From contig CABFPE010000044.1 in NCBI GenBank assembly GCA_900660155.1, positions 90,938 to 112,495 on the forward strand: a stretch of DNA of 21,558 bases. Direction: 5' to 3'. This document shows, one piece after another, positions 9,701-19,530 of this stretch. Both the position numbers and the translations under genes were made by a program. Every line of letters starts with the position of its first letter. Positions within the stretch are counted from its first letter, which is position 1. Under the pieces are notes generated by a model that was not told the DNA's origin, made no database searches, and saw only the letters and a program-made list of their open reading frames with translations. This DNA is from Hofstenia miamia. Its lineage: Eukaryota; Xenacoelomorpha; Acoela; Hofsteniidae.

Positions 9701-11457
9701 TTTGAAACCCCACAAAGAGCCATTTCGTCTTTTGAAATCTCCATTTCACGAAATTAATAGCAGTGGAGTTGCATCTGGGCACCGCTGGAGCATGGTGACA
9801 GGCTTCCAAACAATATTGGTCGATAACTACCCGGTAGCTATTTTTCTTGGCTTATCATCTGTTATATCTTATTTATTGAATAAAAAAGAATTTTAACGTT
9901 TTCAGTTCTCATGCCCCACCAATGCCATACAAAAAAGGTATTCCACTAACACAGGCTTCTAATTTGCAAGCGCAAAGGCTAACTTGAAAAAATCGTTCGT
10001 GTCTTTAGAAACAATTTTAATTAGATGAAATTTGATATGTACTATACTTTAGTTGTATGTTCGAAAATATATTAGATAACTCTAAAATAACGGTTGGGCT
10101 TATAAATATACGCATGTAATATTTAATCGAATACCTGGCTAGCGGCATTTTTTAGCAAATCACATGTTGCTTAGCTCTAGTCTAAGAGGTGTATATTTTG
10201 GTCCCCCTTTGATATGGAAATGTATAGCGAAAATTAACACTTTCATAATTTACATTTTGCTTTTTCCAAGGAAGAGCTTGACTTAGGGATTTTTAGTAAT
10301 TTTTTTATAAACATGGATATATTCAGAGAACGCTGATGCTTTTTAGTGCAACTCACAAATACTATAATTTTTATGTTTGCAAATTTACGTTCTCAGCAGA
10401 TGTAAACTATGTGTCTGGATGTTTATGGCGAATGCTTGACTTATATCAACCAGTTAAAGTATCTATTTTGTATTAATTTTTTTGCTTAAAATTAATATTT
10501 TAGAGAAAAATTAAGCTTTTACATTTGATAGAGATACTTTCCTTCTCACGATATGCTTTAAAAATTTGTTAAGAAGGAATACTATGCAGTGAAATTAAGT
10601 TTGTTTCTTAATTTCTACCTCAAAATTTAATTATAACACGTATTGTCTAAAGAAAAACTTAACTTAGCAATGCAGTCCAGGAAACTTTTTGACAATTACA
10701 ACTTAGCAAACAAAATTAATATTTTTCATTTGCCTTGTGATACTCTTGCTAGGTGAATTATGCCAAAGTCTATGAGCATATCATTAGAAATGCGGTGTCG
10801 ATTTAATCTGCTCTCAAAATGCCACTTCACTTAATTATATATTATATTACACTCTGCAGAAGGTGTTCTCATTAAATTTATAAACAATGAGGAATTCAAA
10901 TCCTGACAGTTCATAATATCACAAGTTTTATGGGACAATGGAAAGCAGAATTCTGTTTAATTCTCAGAGCATTTATTCATCTATTTATTTCCTATTTGTA
11001 ATAGATTGCGTAAATATAGGCCCTTTAAATGAGAGAGTTCCAGCTATTTTCCATATGGCTTATATTTTAAATCACTAGACCTGATAACATTTATATCCGT
11101 TAGCAATTATACAAAATATTTATTTACAATGACAAAGATTCCAAGCCATGTATACATATTCAATGTTCTTATTATCTTTCAATAGTGAATCTGTGTATCT
11201 GTCTATTTCCTTCTCAGTTACTTCGTATTTCTAGTCAACACCAGCATGGGCCAACCCTGGCTACAAGAGTTCTACTATGTACCCCTTAAAAGTTAGCTAA
11301 CACTATTAAACCATATTTGTTGAAGGGTTCTCATACACGAAATTTTAAGTGCTGCTTAATATTTGTAATGTGTTTATTAATGTTCATATATTGTTTAATG
11401 GACCGCTTCTGATATGGATAATGGCCGAAATCATCTCTCCCAAAAAATAGCTGTTTC
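6789..11457. other. Long AT-rich stretch without a recognisable gene
   Basis: Open frames here (6905-7105 -, 6954-7166 -, 8270-8521 +, 9651-9896 +) are at most 83 codons, show no recognisable domain, and the last one starts at GTG. A less AT-rich patch at about 9690-9840 stands out but gives no convincing protein on either strand. It could be an unrecognised repeat or an exon. Confidence 0.45.
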
Positions 11458-11863
11458 CCAAGGAACAAGGATATATGGACCATTGATGGCCCATTATTGT
11501 TTCCATTATTGGCGTTTAGCCGCTGCGCCATTAATGGGCCAATGCTAAATCCATCAATGAGCAAATATTGAAGACTTCTTAAGTTTTTATGTGATGCAAA
11601 ATACAATGCTCAAAATGTTTATTGGATAACATTCCATAAAATATAAATCAAATTTATAAACTAACTGTTAACACGATAGTGATATTTTTTACACAAAACT
11701 AATTCATATTCATCTCTAATAATGTAAATAGATTTGAAAACATTTGATAATATTTTTGTTGAAATCATTTTAATTTGCATAAAACTTTATTATTGATATA
11801 TGGCTGAGCCGATAATGGAAACAATAACTGGTCATTAATGACCCATGAATCCCTGTTACTTGG
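11458..11863. mobile_element. Possible MITE bounded by 56-bp inverted repeats
   Basis: The left arm 11458-11513 (CCAAGGAACAAGG...CCATTATTGGC) aligns without gaps to the reverse complement of 11808-11863 (CCAAGTAACAGGG...CCATTATCGGC) at 45 of 56 positions. The identical core is TTATTGTTTCCATTAT. Inside the left end lies a further imperfect palindrome built on GGCCCATTA/TAATGGGCC. The central 294 bp is AT-rich and codes for nothing. No clear target duplication is visible, so the superfamily is unassigned. A 91-codon - strand frame across the left arm (11331-11606) is a chance reading. Confidence 0.62.
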
Positions 11864-12496
11864 TTTATCAACGATTAGAGGTTTCGTTATGTACATTCCC
11901 TAGCTTAAATAACCCAAGAATGTTGCATATTCAAATACTTCATTGTTCAACTTTTACAGCAAGCGTCTCTCTTAAAAACAACGTAGTAGAAGGACTACAT
12001 AACCAGTAAATCAAAATTTGTTTGAAAATATACCAGTATGTTAAACTGAGATTCATTACCTAATTTAAATGTCGATAGTTCTGAAAGTTGATAGAAATTT
12101 AATGCATTTGTCTTCCATAATTTTAGCAATTACTTTCTATTGTGCATCATTTGTGATGTATACCAATTAAGTTTAAATCCCGAAAAACTTGAACTTAAGA
12201 TTTTCTCAAATTTAATGATCTCTTACACAGAATTCTTCTTAATCAATTTCTTATTGAAAAGAAAATTGCAAAACTAATAAAGATAAATGCTTTTAATGCC
12301 TTAGTAATAATTTTAGACCTCAGATATATTTTCAGGCTTCATTTAGCATTTTTTTGTGAAATTGAATACATATAAATTAAAAAAATAATAATCGAACGTA
12401 TTTATTGCAGACAATGAGTGGTTTTGTTGTTAAAAAATAAATATCTGAAAAAAAAATCATTTGTATTAGAAACTTTTTACACAAGTTTTAAATGCC
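11864..12496. other. AT-rich DNA without a recognisable gene
   Basis: No motif-bearing frame, RNA gene or repeat pair was seen. Confidence 0.5.
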
Positions 12497-12535
12497 CAGT
12501 GTTTTTTTTCAAACCAACGCTGGTTGGTGGTCATT
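12497..12535 (+). mobile_element. Possible single hAT-type transposon end
   Basis: CAGTGTTTTTTTTCAAACC followed by AACGCTGGTTGGTGGTC resembles the CAGTG...CAACC...GGTGGTC start of several animal hAT elements, and contains a small ACCAAC/GTTGGT hairpin. No partner end or target duplication was found, so it may be a chance match. Confidence 0.3.
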
Positions 12536-13183
12536 AAAATATAATAAGGTTGTTTAGAAATTATCAATTTTATAAAAATAACAAAATCATTTATTGTAAT
12601 CGTGAATATATTATTGTTCAGGTTACTCCAATTGGGTTTAGTTCTAGCTCCTTCCCATTACCAGTTTCATACATACTTTTGTCCATGTAATTCTGAGTCT
12701 AAAATTAGCAAAAATAATTTTAAAATTTGTGAATCCTTCGTCCCGACATTTTCAAATATGATACTAGTTCATTGCAATATTTAGGTTAATCCAAATATAC
12801 TGCAACCAATAAGTCTCATGGGACTAGATGATACTACTATAAATTTTGCATACTGCGCACTAAAATTCTACAGGATCCCTCTGTCCCATTGGAATGAGAT
12901 CTGGTATTGAATATTTCATGAGAACTTGAATTGTAGATGAAAAAACTGGGGCTGTGGATTTCAGATCATTTGTAATAATCTCTGCTGAATTTGGCTAAAA
13001 TATAATGTAGGTCGTGTGATTGGTATGGACTGAGCAGGGACCGAATACAATGAGACTAATAAGGACGGGCACCTATAAGTCTCGAGAATCATGTTGCCCA
13101 CATATTTTAAATTATTTACATACTCAAAATACTTATAAGAAAATCTAAAATGAATTTAAAATATTACTCCGTTCCCATTTGCT
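12536..13183. other. Stretch without a recognisable gene
   Basis: The open frame 12602-12784 (+, 60 codons) has no recognisable domain. The part from about 12790 to 13110 is less AT-rich, with recurring TCTCAT/ATGAGA inverted motifs, and may be another decayed repeat. I could not define its ends. Confidence 0.4.
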
Positions 13184-13191
13184 GTTGTATA
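13184..13191. repeat. Left target-site duplication of the hAT MITE
   Basis: GTTGTATA, matched by GTTGTAAT at 13512-13519 (six of eight identical). The 8-bp length is that of hAT insertions. Confidence 0.6.
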
Positions 13192-13511
13192 CGGGTGGGA
13201 AACCGGTCGGGTTGAGGGACAACCTTAGGCAGTTGGATCGCTGGTCATTTCTAATCTTTAGAATGAAAGAATATTAACAGGTTTAAAAAACAAGTTAAGA
13301 AGTCAAACTTTTGAATCTTTGAACTTCTTATACGTTTTGATTATTCTAGCAATTTTTTAATTTCGTAGCGTTTTAATTGATAATTTTATCTTAAAGAACT
13401 TTGTGCGTATTATATTACCTTTCCTTGATCGGGTCGGAGCGTGCGTCAATATTATATAGCTCGGATCACGGGTCATTGTTAGACTGGCAGGGTGACCCTG
13501 TTCCCACCCTG
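13192..13511. mobile_element. Non-autonomous hAT element (MITE), about 320 bp
   Basis: The left end CGGGTGGGAAACCGG and the reverse complement of the right end, CAGGGTGGGAACAGGG, form short imperfect inverted repeats of the CAGGG(T)GGG type common in animal hAT elements. An 8-bp near-duplication GTTGTA(TA/AT) flanks them exactly. Both subterminal regions are GC-rich (GGTCGGGTTGAGGG on the left; GATCGGGTCGGAGCG and GGATCACGGGTC on the right), in contrast to an AT-rich core. No coding capacity; it would depend on a transposase from elsewhere. Confidence 0.68.
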
Positions 13512-13519
13512 GTTGTAAT
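13512..13519. repeat. Right target-site duplication of the hAT MITE
   Basis: GTTGTAAT, directly abutting the ACCCTG end of the element; partner of 13184-13191. Confidence 0.6.
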
Positions 13520-14310
13520 AAGATTACAACATTTCATTCTAATTTAAATTGAACAAATTAAATACTTTTGAAGGAAATGAATTTTTTTGAAAAAAAAGTT
13601 GTTATTCAAATTGGTTGCTTATTGTATTTTTAGGTCAATGCAAAATCGAAGTTAATTATCGTCTGCCTTAGCAAATAATTTCAAAAAGAACTGTCTTCTC
13701 ATGCGAGTCATTGATATTCTTCGATAAACTAAAAAAAAGGAATATGTCTTCAATTAAAACTGCGAATTTTGGGGAGTATATGTTATATGTAAGCATCCAT
13801 GCAAAAATCATCATAGCTTTTGCTAATCATTATTTTGTCATCGTTATCATAAAGATTTCAATAAAGTTAATTGAAACCAAAAATATTTTAAATTTGATAA
13901 ACATATTTTTAAACGAATAATTTGATCGTAGATTTGAGTAATTCACCATTTGATAAAAAATTCCAGCCCCTTAGAAATTCACATATCTAAGTAGTTTTTT
14001 CATAAATCTCAAACAGCTTCTTCATAAAAATTTTAATTTCATCGCTATTTCTACTAGTAAATGTTGTTGTGTTGCACTAAAACTAATTATCACTACATTC
14101 AAATGATGCAGAGCCCGTTGTATTTTGAAGTATACGCCATTGGATGTTTCTAAAAGCATAAATAATGTAAAACTAGGTTATTGGTTTTTAAAAAACTTCT
14201 AAAAATGCTAATTAAGTTGCTGTACTAAAGATGTTATATTCCAGTGAAAATGATTGGTTAATAGATATTTTCTGCGATTGATTAATACGACGTTTAATTA
14301 AATATTTATT
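13520..14310. other. Upstream flank of the receptor gene, no recognised gene
   Basis: A 69-codon frame (13711-13920, +) has AT-driven composition and no motif. This stretch should hold the promoter and any upstream exon of the receptor, but I could not pick out a credible TATA box or exon. Confidence 0.4.
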
Positions 14311-14325
14311 TAGTGTTTCTCCAGC
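14311..14325 (+). promoter_or_regulatory. Possible splice acceptor upstream of the receptor start
   Basis: An in-frame TAG at 14311 is followed by a pyrimidine-rich run and AG (TGTTTCTCCAG, ending 14324). From there the frame stays open through the ATG at 14356. An upstream exon could therefore splice in here and replace the weak predicted signal peptide. Unproven. Confidence 0.3.
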
Positions 14326-14355
14326 AGCTATTCTCCGGTTCGGAGAGTAATTGAT

Positions 14356-15492
14356 ATGATTGACTTCATAGTGTCACCGCAGAGAATACTTATCAACTTC
14401 TGTTTCTCCCAGATTCTTTGTTACAGTGACTTATTCAAGCAGCACATGAAGACTTACGATAAGGCGTTATTACCACCAACAAATTCTACGCCTATCATCG
14501 TCGAGTTATGTATAGATATTGAAAGTATGCGGACAGTTACAGATTCTTCAAATCTTAACATACACTTCACACAGAAGTGGACGGATCCTCGATTGGCAGT
14601 CAATATTTCTAACTTTACGGAAGAGTACATTTTAAAGGCTAAATTCAGACAATATCGTCAACACGATGACGTTGACTACTCAACGATTTGGACTCCATTC
14701 ATTAACTTTTTCCAGGCATTCAATATCAGAAAGGATATTGTAACTGCCTGGATCAGGCCGAGTACTGGAAGTATAGTCATAGGGATGAAGCTGCAGCTAG
14801 ACATTCCCTGTGATCGAAAATTATTCCTATATCCTTTTGAACTAATCTCTTGTACAATTCAGCTAATGAGTTATGCCTACACCGATAAACAGGTAACACT
14901 AAGATGGTATGAAGCGAAGAACTATACCAGTCTTCCCACTGAAAATATACATGATAATGGGGTTATACTAAAAGATGTTCAGTATAATGTAAGCTTAGAC
15001 CAATCAGGTGCAAAAAAAGCGAAAATTAAGTTACTACTTAGCCATAAACTATTTCCTGTATTTGTAAACAATTTAATTCCTGCTGCAGTTCTCGTGCTAA
15101 TATCCTGGTTAAGTTTCTGGATCAAACATGAATCCACAACTGCGCGTGCTAGCATCTGTATCACAACTATTTTATCATCACTTACTCTGGCAATATCAAA
15201 AAACAACACATCGGACATTCAGCTTATGCAAGCAATGACCGCCGAAGACTTATACATGTGGGGCTGCTTTTTGTTTGTTTTTTTTACCACTCTAGAGTTT
15301 GCAGTAGCTGAATACTTTGGAAAGATCAGAAACTTGCAGATTGCTGGAATAAAGTCCAAGCCTGCCAGATTTGCTATGTCTAGAAGGAAGTTTGTTCGGA
15401 AAGTTACATTATTGGCTAGAATACTTTTTCCAACCGTTTTTATAATTTTAAATTTTGTGTTTTTCATTTGTGTTTTTAATTTACGCGAGTAA
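14356..15492 (+). CDS. Divergent Cys-loop (pentameric ligand-gated) ion channel subunit, chloride-channel type, single frame
   Basis: A membrane receptor subunit of the glycine/GABA/glutamate-chloride branch; five such subunits form a gated pore. In order: a weak hydrophobic leader (10-22), WTDPRL (75-80), IWTPF (111-115), Cys-loop C152-C166 with exactly 13 residues between and YPFE (159-162), IPAAVLVLISWLSFWI as M1 (about 236-256), M2 with TTARAS and L273 at 9', M3 (about 300-321) and M4 (352-374) with the RILFP motif. Sequons lie at N43, N83, N86, N189, N211 and the M2-M3 loop (N283/N284). Odd points: Phe replaces the loop-A Asp (115), Met the loop-B Glu (171), loop C is SGAKKAK with no aromatic or second Cys pair, Thr replaces the -2' Pro (262), and the M3-M4 loop is only about 30 residues. 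The whole receptor lies in one frame, unlike most animal relatives, suggesting a retrocopy or intronless family. Its natural ligand cannot be read from the sequence. Confidence 0.93.
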   Translation: MIDFIVSPQRILINFCFSQILCYSDLFKQHMKTYDKALLPPTNSTPIIVELCIDIESMRTVTDSSNLNIHFTQKWTDPRLAVNISNFTEEYILKAKFRQYRQHDDVDYSTIWTPFINFFQAFNIRKDIVTAWIRPSTGSIVIGMKLQLDIPCDRKLFLYPFELISCTIQLMSYAYTDKQVTLRWYEAKNYTSLPTENIHDNGVILKDVQYNVSLDQSGAKKAKIKLLLSHKLFPVFVNNLIPAAVLVLISWLSFWIKHESTTARASICITTILSSLTLAISKNNTSDIQLMQAMTAEDLYMWGCFLFVFFTTLEFAVAEYFGKIRNLQIAGIKSKPARFAMSRRKFVRKVTLLARILFPTVFIILNFVFFICVFNLRE

Positions 15493-18109
15493 ACTTCAAA
15501 AAGTATAAATCAAGTGCCTTTTATTTCTAAATATTTGTGCTGAAAATGTTTTTTGAAATCATTTTTATAGACTACCTTTAAATTGATAAGCTTACTATTA
15601 GCATGGGCTGACGGTTTGCTGCACAAAGTATTCAAATTAGACAACATTAATGACTCTCTCATAAATTGATACAAATTGTCAATTTTACCTACCTCTATAT
15701 CCAATCAAGAATTTCTATGTAGATATCATTTAGTATCATCAATGGCTTTCAAAACATTCCAATCCTTGTAAGAAAATTAAATATTTTTGCTTCAAATTAT
15801 TTTTTATGTAAAGAGTTTAGCTTCATTTTTTTACAAATGTAGTTGAATATTCTATATTTTAATGCAGGTCAAATCATTGATATTAAAATGTTGCTTGAAG
15901 ATTATTGTTGACTATATTTGAAGGCACTTTCCTCATATTAAGTAATAAATTTAAATTTTAAATTAGCAGAAAAAATTTATTAGCGTGGTTAGGTGTAACG
16001 CATTGTAGCTATTCACATACGAATTTGAATACTTTTTAAATTTTTCATTAGTATTTTATGCAGGGAGACATCTAGATATATTTAGTTATCTAAAAAGAGT
16101 TAGCTATAATTTTTTATGATCACTGGTTTGATAAGTGCTTGGTTGACAATAATTTGACTGAAATGAAGTTGATGAAGAGGGGTTAGAAGTTGTGAATGCA
16201 GACATATTGGAGAACAATATAAATAATTCTCTCATCTATTAATAGACAGTTCGTTGTTAACCTAATTCCAACTTTTTAAAACTTATATTTTTCTCTGAGT
16301 TACTGAACATAATAACAGTATTTAAAAGCTTGCGATTTTGTAAAATGCACAATAAAACTTACATCTTACAAAAGAAATTTCGGAGTCAAGAAATGTGTAC
16401 ATTTTCATAATTCAGTTGCACTTGAAAATAAATGTTAAGTATACATCAGTTGAAAACTCTTTCAAAGCTCCTTAACACTTCATTGGTCTGATTGAACTTA
16501 CAATAATTATTGAGAAAATTTGTCTACAAGCAAATTCAAGTGGTTATATTTATGTTGTAAACAATTATACTATTTGGAATAAATGTGATTTACAATATGT
16601 CATTTAAATGTTCAGAAATAGTTTATGTGACACTTATTTTTATGTCATCTTTTATAATAGTCATTAAAGAGACCTAATAAAAAACTATTTGTTTGCCACC
16701 CTTTATTTCAGTTTAAAACTTATTTATCACTGCATATGTTTTCCTAAGCTTCTAAGCTGATTAAATATTTGCTAGTTCTAATTATTTTTATAATAGTATA
16801 TGATTTATGTCACTGAAATTTATTACATTTTTTGATTTTTCAATATTTATCAATTGTTGAAAACTCAACAACTTTATGTGAGATACAAGCATCACGTTGT
16901 TCTAAAGGCCAAAAATCAAACCTGTATTTTAAACTTAATCAGTGGAGAGATTCTAGAATAATGGAAAACCTTTAGCACATAAATGTATATTTCTAAGATT
17001 ACCCATTCTTAAAAATGTTTTGTAAATTAACTACAATTCTCTGTTTCTATTTAGCGTGACAGCCATATTTGAGTCAACTTTAAAGTATTGAGTATTTTTA
17101 TCTATACAACATGTGTCTTGTGCAAAGCAAACAATGAGTAAACATTCAATAACCGAGTCAATTTAGAACATTCTAACAAAATATATTTGTTTATTAATCC
17201 ACGATTGCAACTGTGAGCTTAACTCAACTTTCATTTAATTATTTATGAATTACGGAGGTCAAATTTCTGAAAAGCCATGGTTTTCGAGCATCATTATCTA
17301 TTCTTTCTACAAAAAAATCATATTCAAAAATTTTGTTTCATCTATATTAAAAGCATCAGCTTGTTGCGTTCATTATATACGGTATTGCTCATTAAAAGAG
17401 TTGGTTTGCATTTCACAATTTAGATCAAATGCAACTTATTTCTTTCAAAGATTTGACATCGTTTAAGAATCTTTGTAATTCCAAGTAGTTTATAGACAAC
17501 AGATTTGGCGCTAAACTACCATTGTTATTCAGTGTCATTTAAAATATATAATATTTAGAACAGATTTTATTAAAAATTTTAAGTTGCATCATGTGAAGTA
17601 CGTAATGCAAGAAAACATGCCTAATTATATTAGAAGTATTTTTAAATAATTTTTTTAAAAATCAACAGTGTTATGTATTTTAGGAATCTATTAGTCAAAA
17701 TATACCTACGGCTCATGTACTGCCGAATTGTATTCTATATTTGTACCGGTTACTGCATATATATACATATATATGTATACATACTATAAGTTGTATATGC
17801 TGTATAAATCCACTATGTATAAACATACAGTAAGGTACATTCCCTTAGAAAAATGAGACGTTACTTATGAGTACCACCTTTATATTAGACCCTATTTGAC
17901 ATATTGCTTTTCATTTTTTTTATTAACTTATATTCAAATGTAAAACTTACTGCACATAAATGTCCACTGTTGACTTATATAAACGCCTTCAAGTATTTTT
18001 GCATGCTTGAGAAAACCATTTTCGATATTTTGGAAGTAATTTGTTTGATGTCAGTGGTTGCCGTTATTTAAAGTTCCAGAATGGTGTGTTGATTCCTGGA
18101 GAAAACATT
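15493..18109. other. AT-rich DNA without a recognisable gene
   Basis: The beginning is presumably the receptor's 3' UTR. Frames at 15510-15704 (-) and 17245-17466 (+) have no recognisable domain. A short AT palindrome (TATACATATATATGTATA) lies near 17765. No second receptor fragment or RNA gene was seen. Confidence 0.45.
15776..15781 (+). terminator. Candidate poly(A) signal ATTAAA for the receptor
   Basis: First ATTAAA-type hexamer noted after the receptor stop. Canonical AATAAA hexamers follow at 15944-15949 and 16351-16356. In such AT-rich DNA these are weak evidence and the true site is undetermined. Confidence 0.3.
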
Positions 18110-18600
18110 TTCCTTCAGTGTATGCTATGAGGTTGAAGATTCTACTACGATGCGGGAAATCCTCACCAGGAAACCATAAACTTCTTACACTTCCATCATA
18201 TATTTGGCATTATTGTGAAAACTTAAAATTATCATGATCTGACAACATTATTGGTTTTATATTATGTTGTGCAAAAGTCATTACTACTGACTTATTCTGA
18301 TTTAGGTTGAGATTATTTTCTTTTTATTGACTAAAGTTGGATAAGTCAATTTAACCATCAATGATAAGTGTAAAGGCAATCTATTTACCATGTGGTTTTG
18401 AAGGACAGTGTTAAAAGGACTGCTATAATCCAAAAATGTCGCACTTACCAAGTTGTTTCCTGTTAATTTAGTGGTGAAGTCACATTATCAACTAGAAAAA
18501 TTCCAAAATTCTTGCTTTTCACAGAGAGTGCATCTAGTTATCGAATGCTTTCTAGAAGCCTATAAATTACAGCTTCAATTACCTTAAGACCTTACTTTTG
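18110..18600 (-). pseudogene. Decayed LINE reverse-transcriptase fragment with its centre deleted
   Basis: On the - strand, bases about 18445-18385 encode ATFLDYSSPFNTVLQNHM, the RT motif A block ('vDyssAFNTi...L') whose Asp is one of the catalytic residues. About 80 bp further on (18306-18272) comes NLNQNKSVVMTF, the 'L.LN..KTK.m.f' block that normally lies more than 100 residues downstream, after the YxDD box. The DNA between them is too short for YxDD, so the catalytic centre has been deleted. Upstream (to about 18590) a weak VIEAVIYRLLESIR match precedes in-frame stops; downstream the frame decays. No open frame of 60 codons covers this relic, so it is easily missed. The motif A wording differs from the other LINE pieces here; the clade is not resolved. 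Confidence 0.72.
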
Positions 18601-18724
18601 GCATAAAAATATGGCGTTTCTCAATAATATATGCGTTGTATTTATATGAATAATTCTATTTAGAAAGAGAAACTTTTAAGCCTACGCCGACTAATCTAGT
18701 TTTATTCTTTTTCATTTGTAACAA

Positions 18725-18742
18725 ATATATATATATATATAT
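18725..18742. repeat. (AT)9 microsatellite
   Basis: Short uninterrupted alternating AT. Confidence 0.93.
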
Positions 18743-19435
18743 TGGGCAGATCATTCATGATGTAAAATGATCTGAAATTTACTTCAAATGCATATTCACT
18801 AAATTTAAGAATATTCTCTCAATTTATATTTGTTTTGCACTATAAATTTCAATGATGAATTTCTGATAAACATTGGTGAGATAGCGTGAGTGATCTTTCA
18901 TATTACTTCCTACTAATATATATAATCTTATTTATAATTAATGAAGTATACAATGGATTAAATATATCTGCAGCCTGTCCATTTCCACTTTGTCTAGCTG
19001 CGGTTTATTGAAATTTAATGCATTAGTAAACTTCTCACTCTTTTTTTCTGCTCATTTACTTGTGCATTAAGAAATAGACTTTGGCCCTTTCACCAGATAC
19101 TGATTATCTTCATTTCATTTATGCAAACATTTACGTGCTTACAACATGTAAAAGAAAAAATAAGCAAACAAAAATCTTAAAAGCATCTTTTAAAAATAAG
19201 TTTAATAATATTCTGTTAGAAATTTCGCGGTGCAATTAATTATTGAGCTTTTAAGGAAATTTATATTGGTTGCTTGTCAACTACGCATTAATAACTTTTA
19301 TAGATACATTGTAAACATATTTATTACTTGCATATTATTTACTATGTATTCGAAATCTGTTTACATGTAACGATATTACAGAAATCTTCAACCCTAATCG
19401 TTCTTTTGGAAATTAGGCTCAAATCCTTCTACTAT
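18743..19435. other. AT-rich DNA without a recognisable gene
   Basis: The overlapping frames at 19328-19519 (+) and 19432-19623 (-) read through AT microsatellite and are chance frames. Nothing else was recognised. Confidence 0.5.
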
Positions 19436-19436
19436 G

Positions 19437-19485
19437 TTGTATATATGTATATATATAAATGTTGTATATATAAATATATACATAT
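19437..19485. repeat. Imperfect AT-rich tandem repeat
   Basis: ATGTTGTATATAT occurs twice with a spacing of about 25 bp inside a TATATA-rich tract that stops exactly at a CAGTGGCG motif. Confidence 0.7.
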
Positions 19486-19530
19486 CAGTGGCGTTTCCAG
19501 CTTCCTTTTACAAGGGTAGGAATGTTTACA
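19486..19530 (+). mobile_element. Possible hAT-type transposon 5' end
   Basis: CAGTGGCGTTTCCAG closely resembles the CAGTGGCGTAGCCAG terminus of a widespread animal hAT group. The related element at 20090-20196 supports this reading. No matching right end (CTGG...CGCCACTG) was found, so this is a fragment. Confidence 0.45.

Noticed and set aside
11331..11606. 91-codon frame on the - strand with Asn/Gly-rich text
   Set aside because: The apparent low-complexity peptide is a translation of the palindromic CCATTAATGG-type DNA at the left arm of the inverted repeat.
12800..13075. Possible MITE from AATAAGTCTCATGGGAC and CCTTATTAGTCTCAT inverted motifs
   Set aside because: Matches are only about 12-15 bases with indels, several alternative pairings exist, and no target duplication could be placed.
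14979..15467. Two - strand frames of 79 and 82 codons
   Set aside because: Both are antisense to the receptor coding sequence and have no domain similarity.
17756..17785. AT palindrome TATACATATATATGTATA
   Set aside because: Short palindromes are expected in TA-alternating sequence, and no adjoining features support a functional site.
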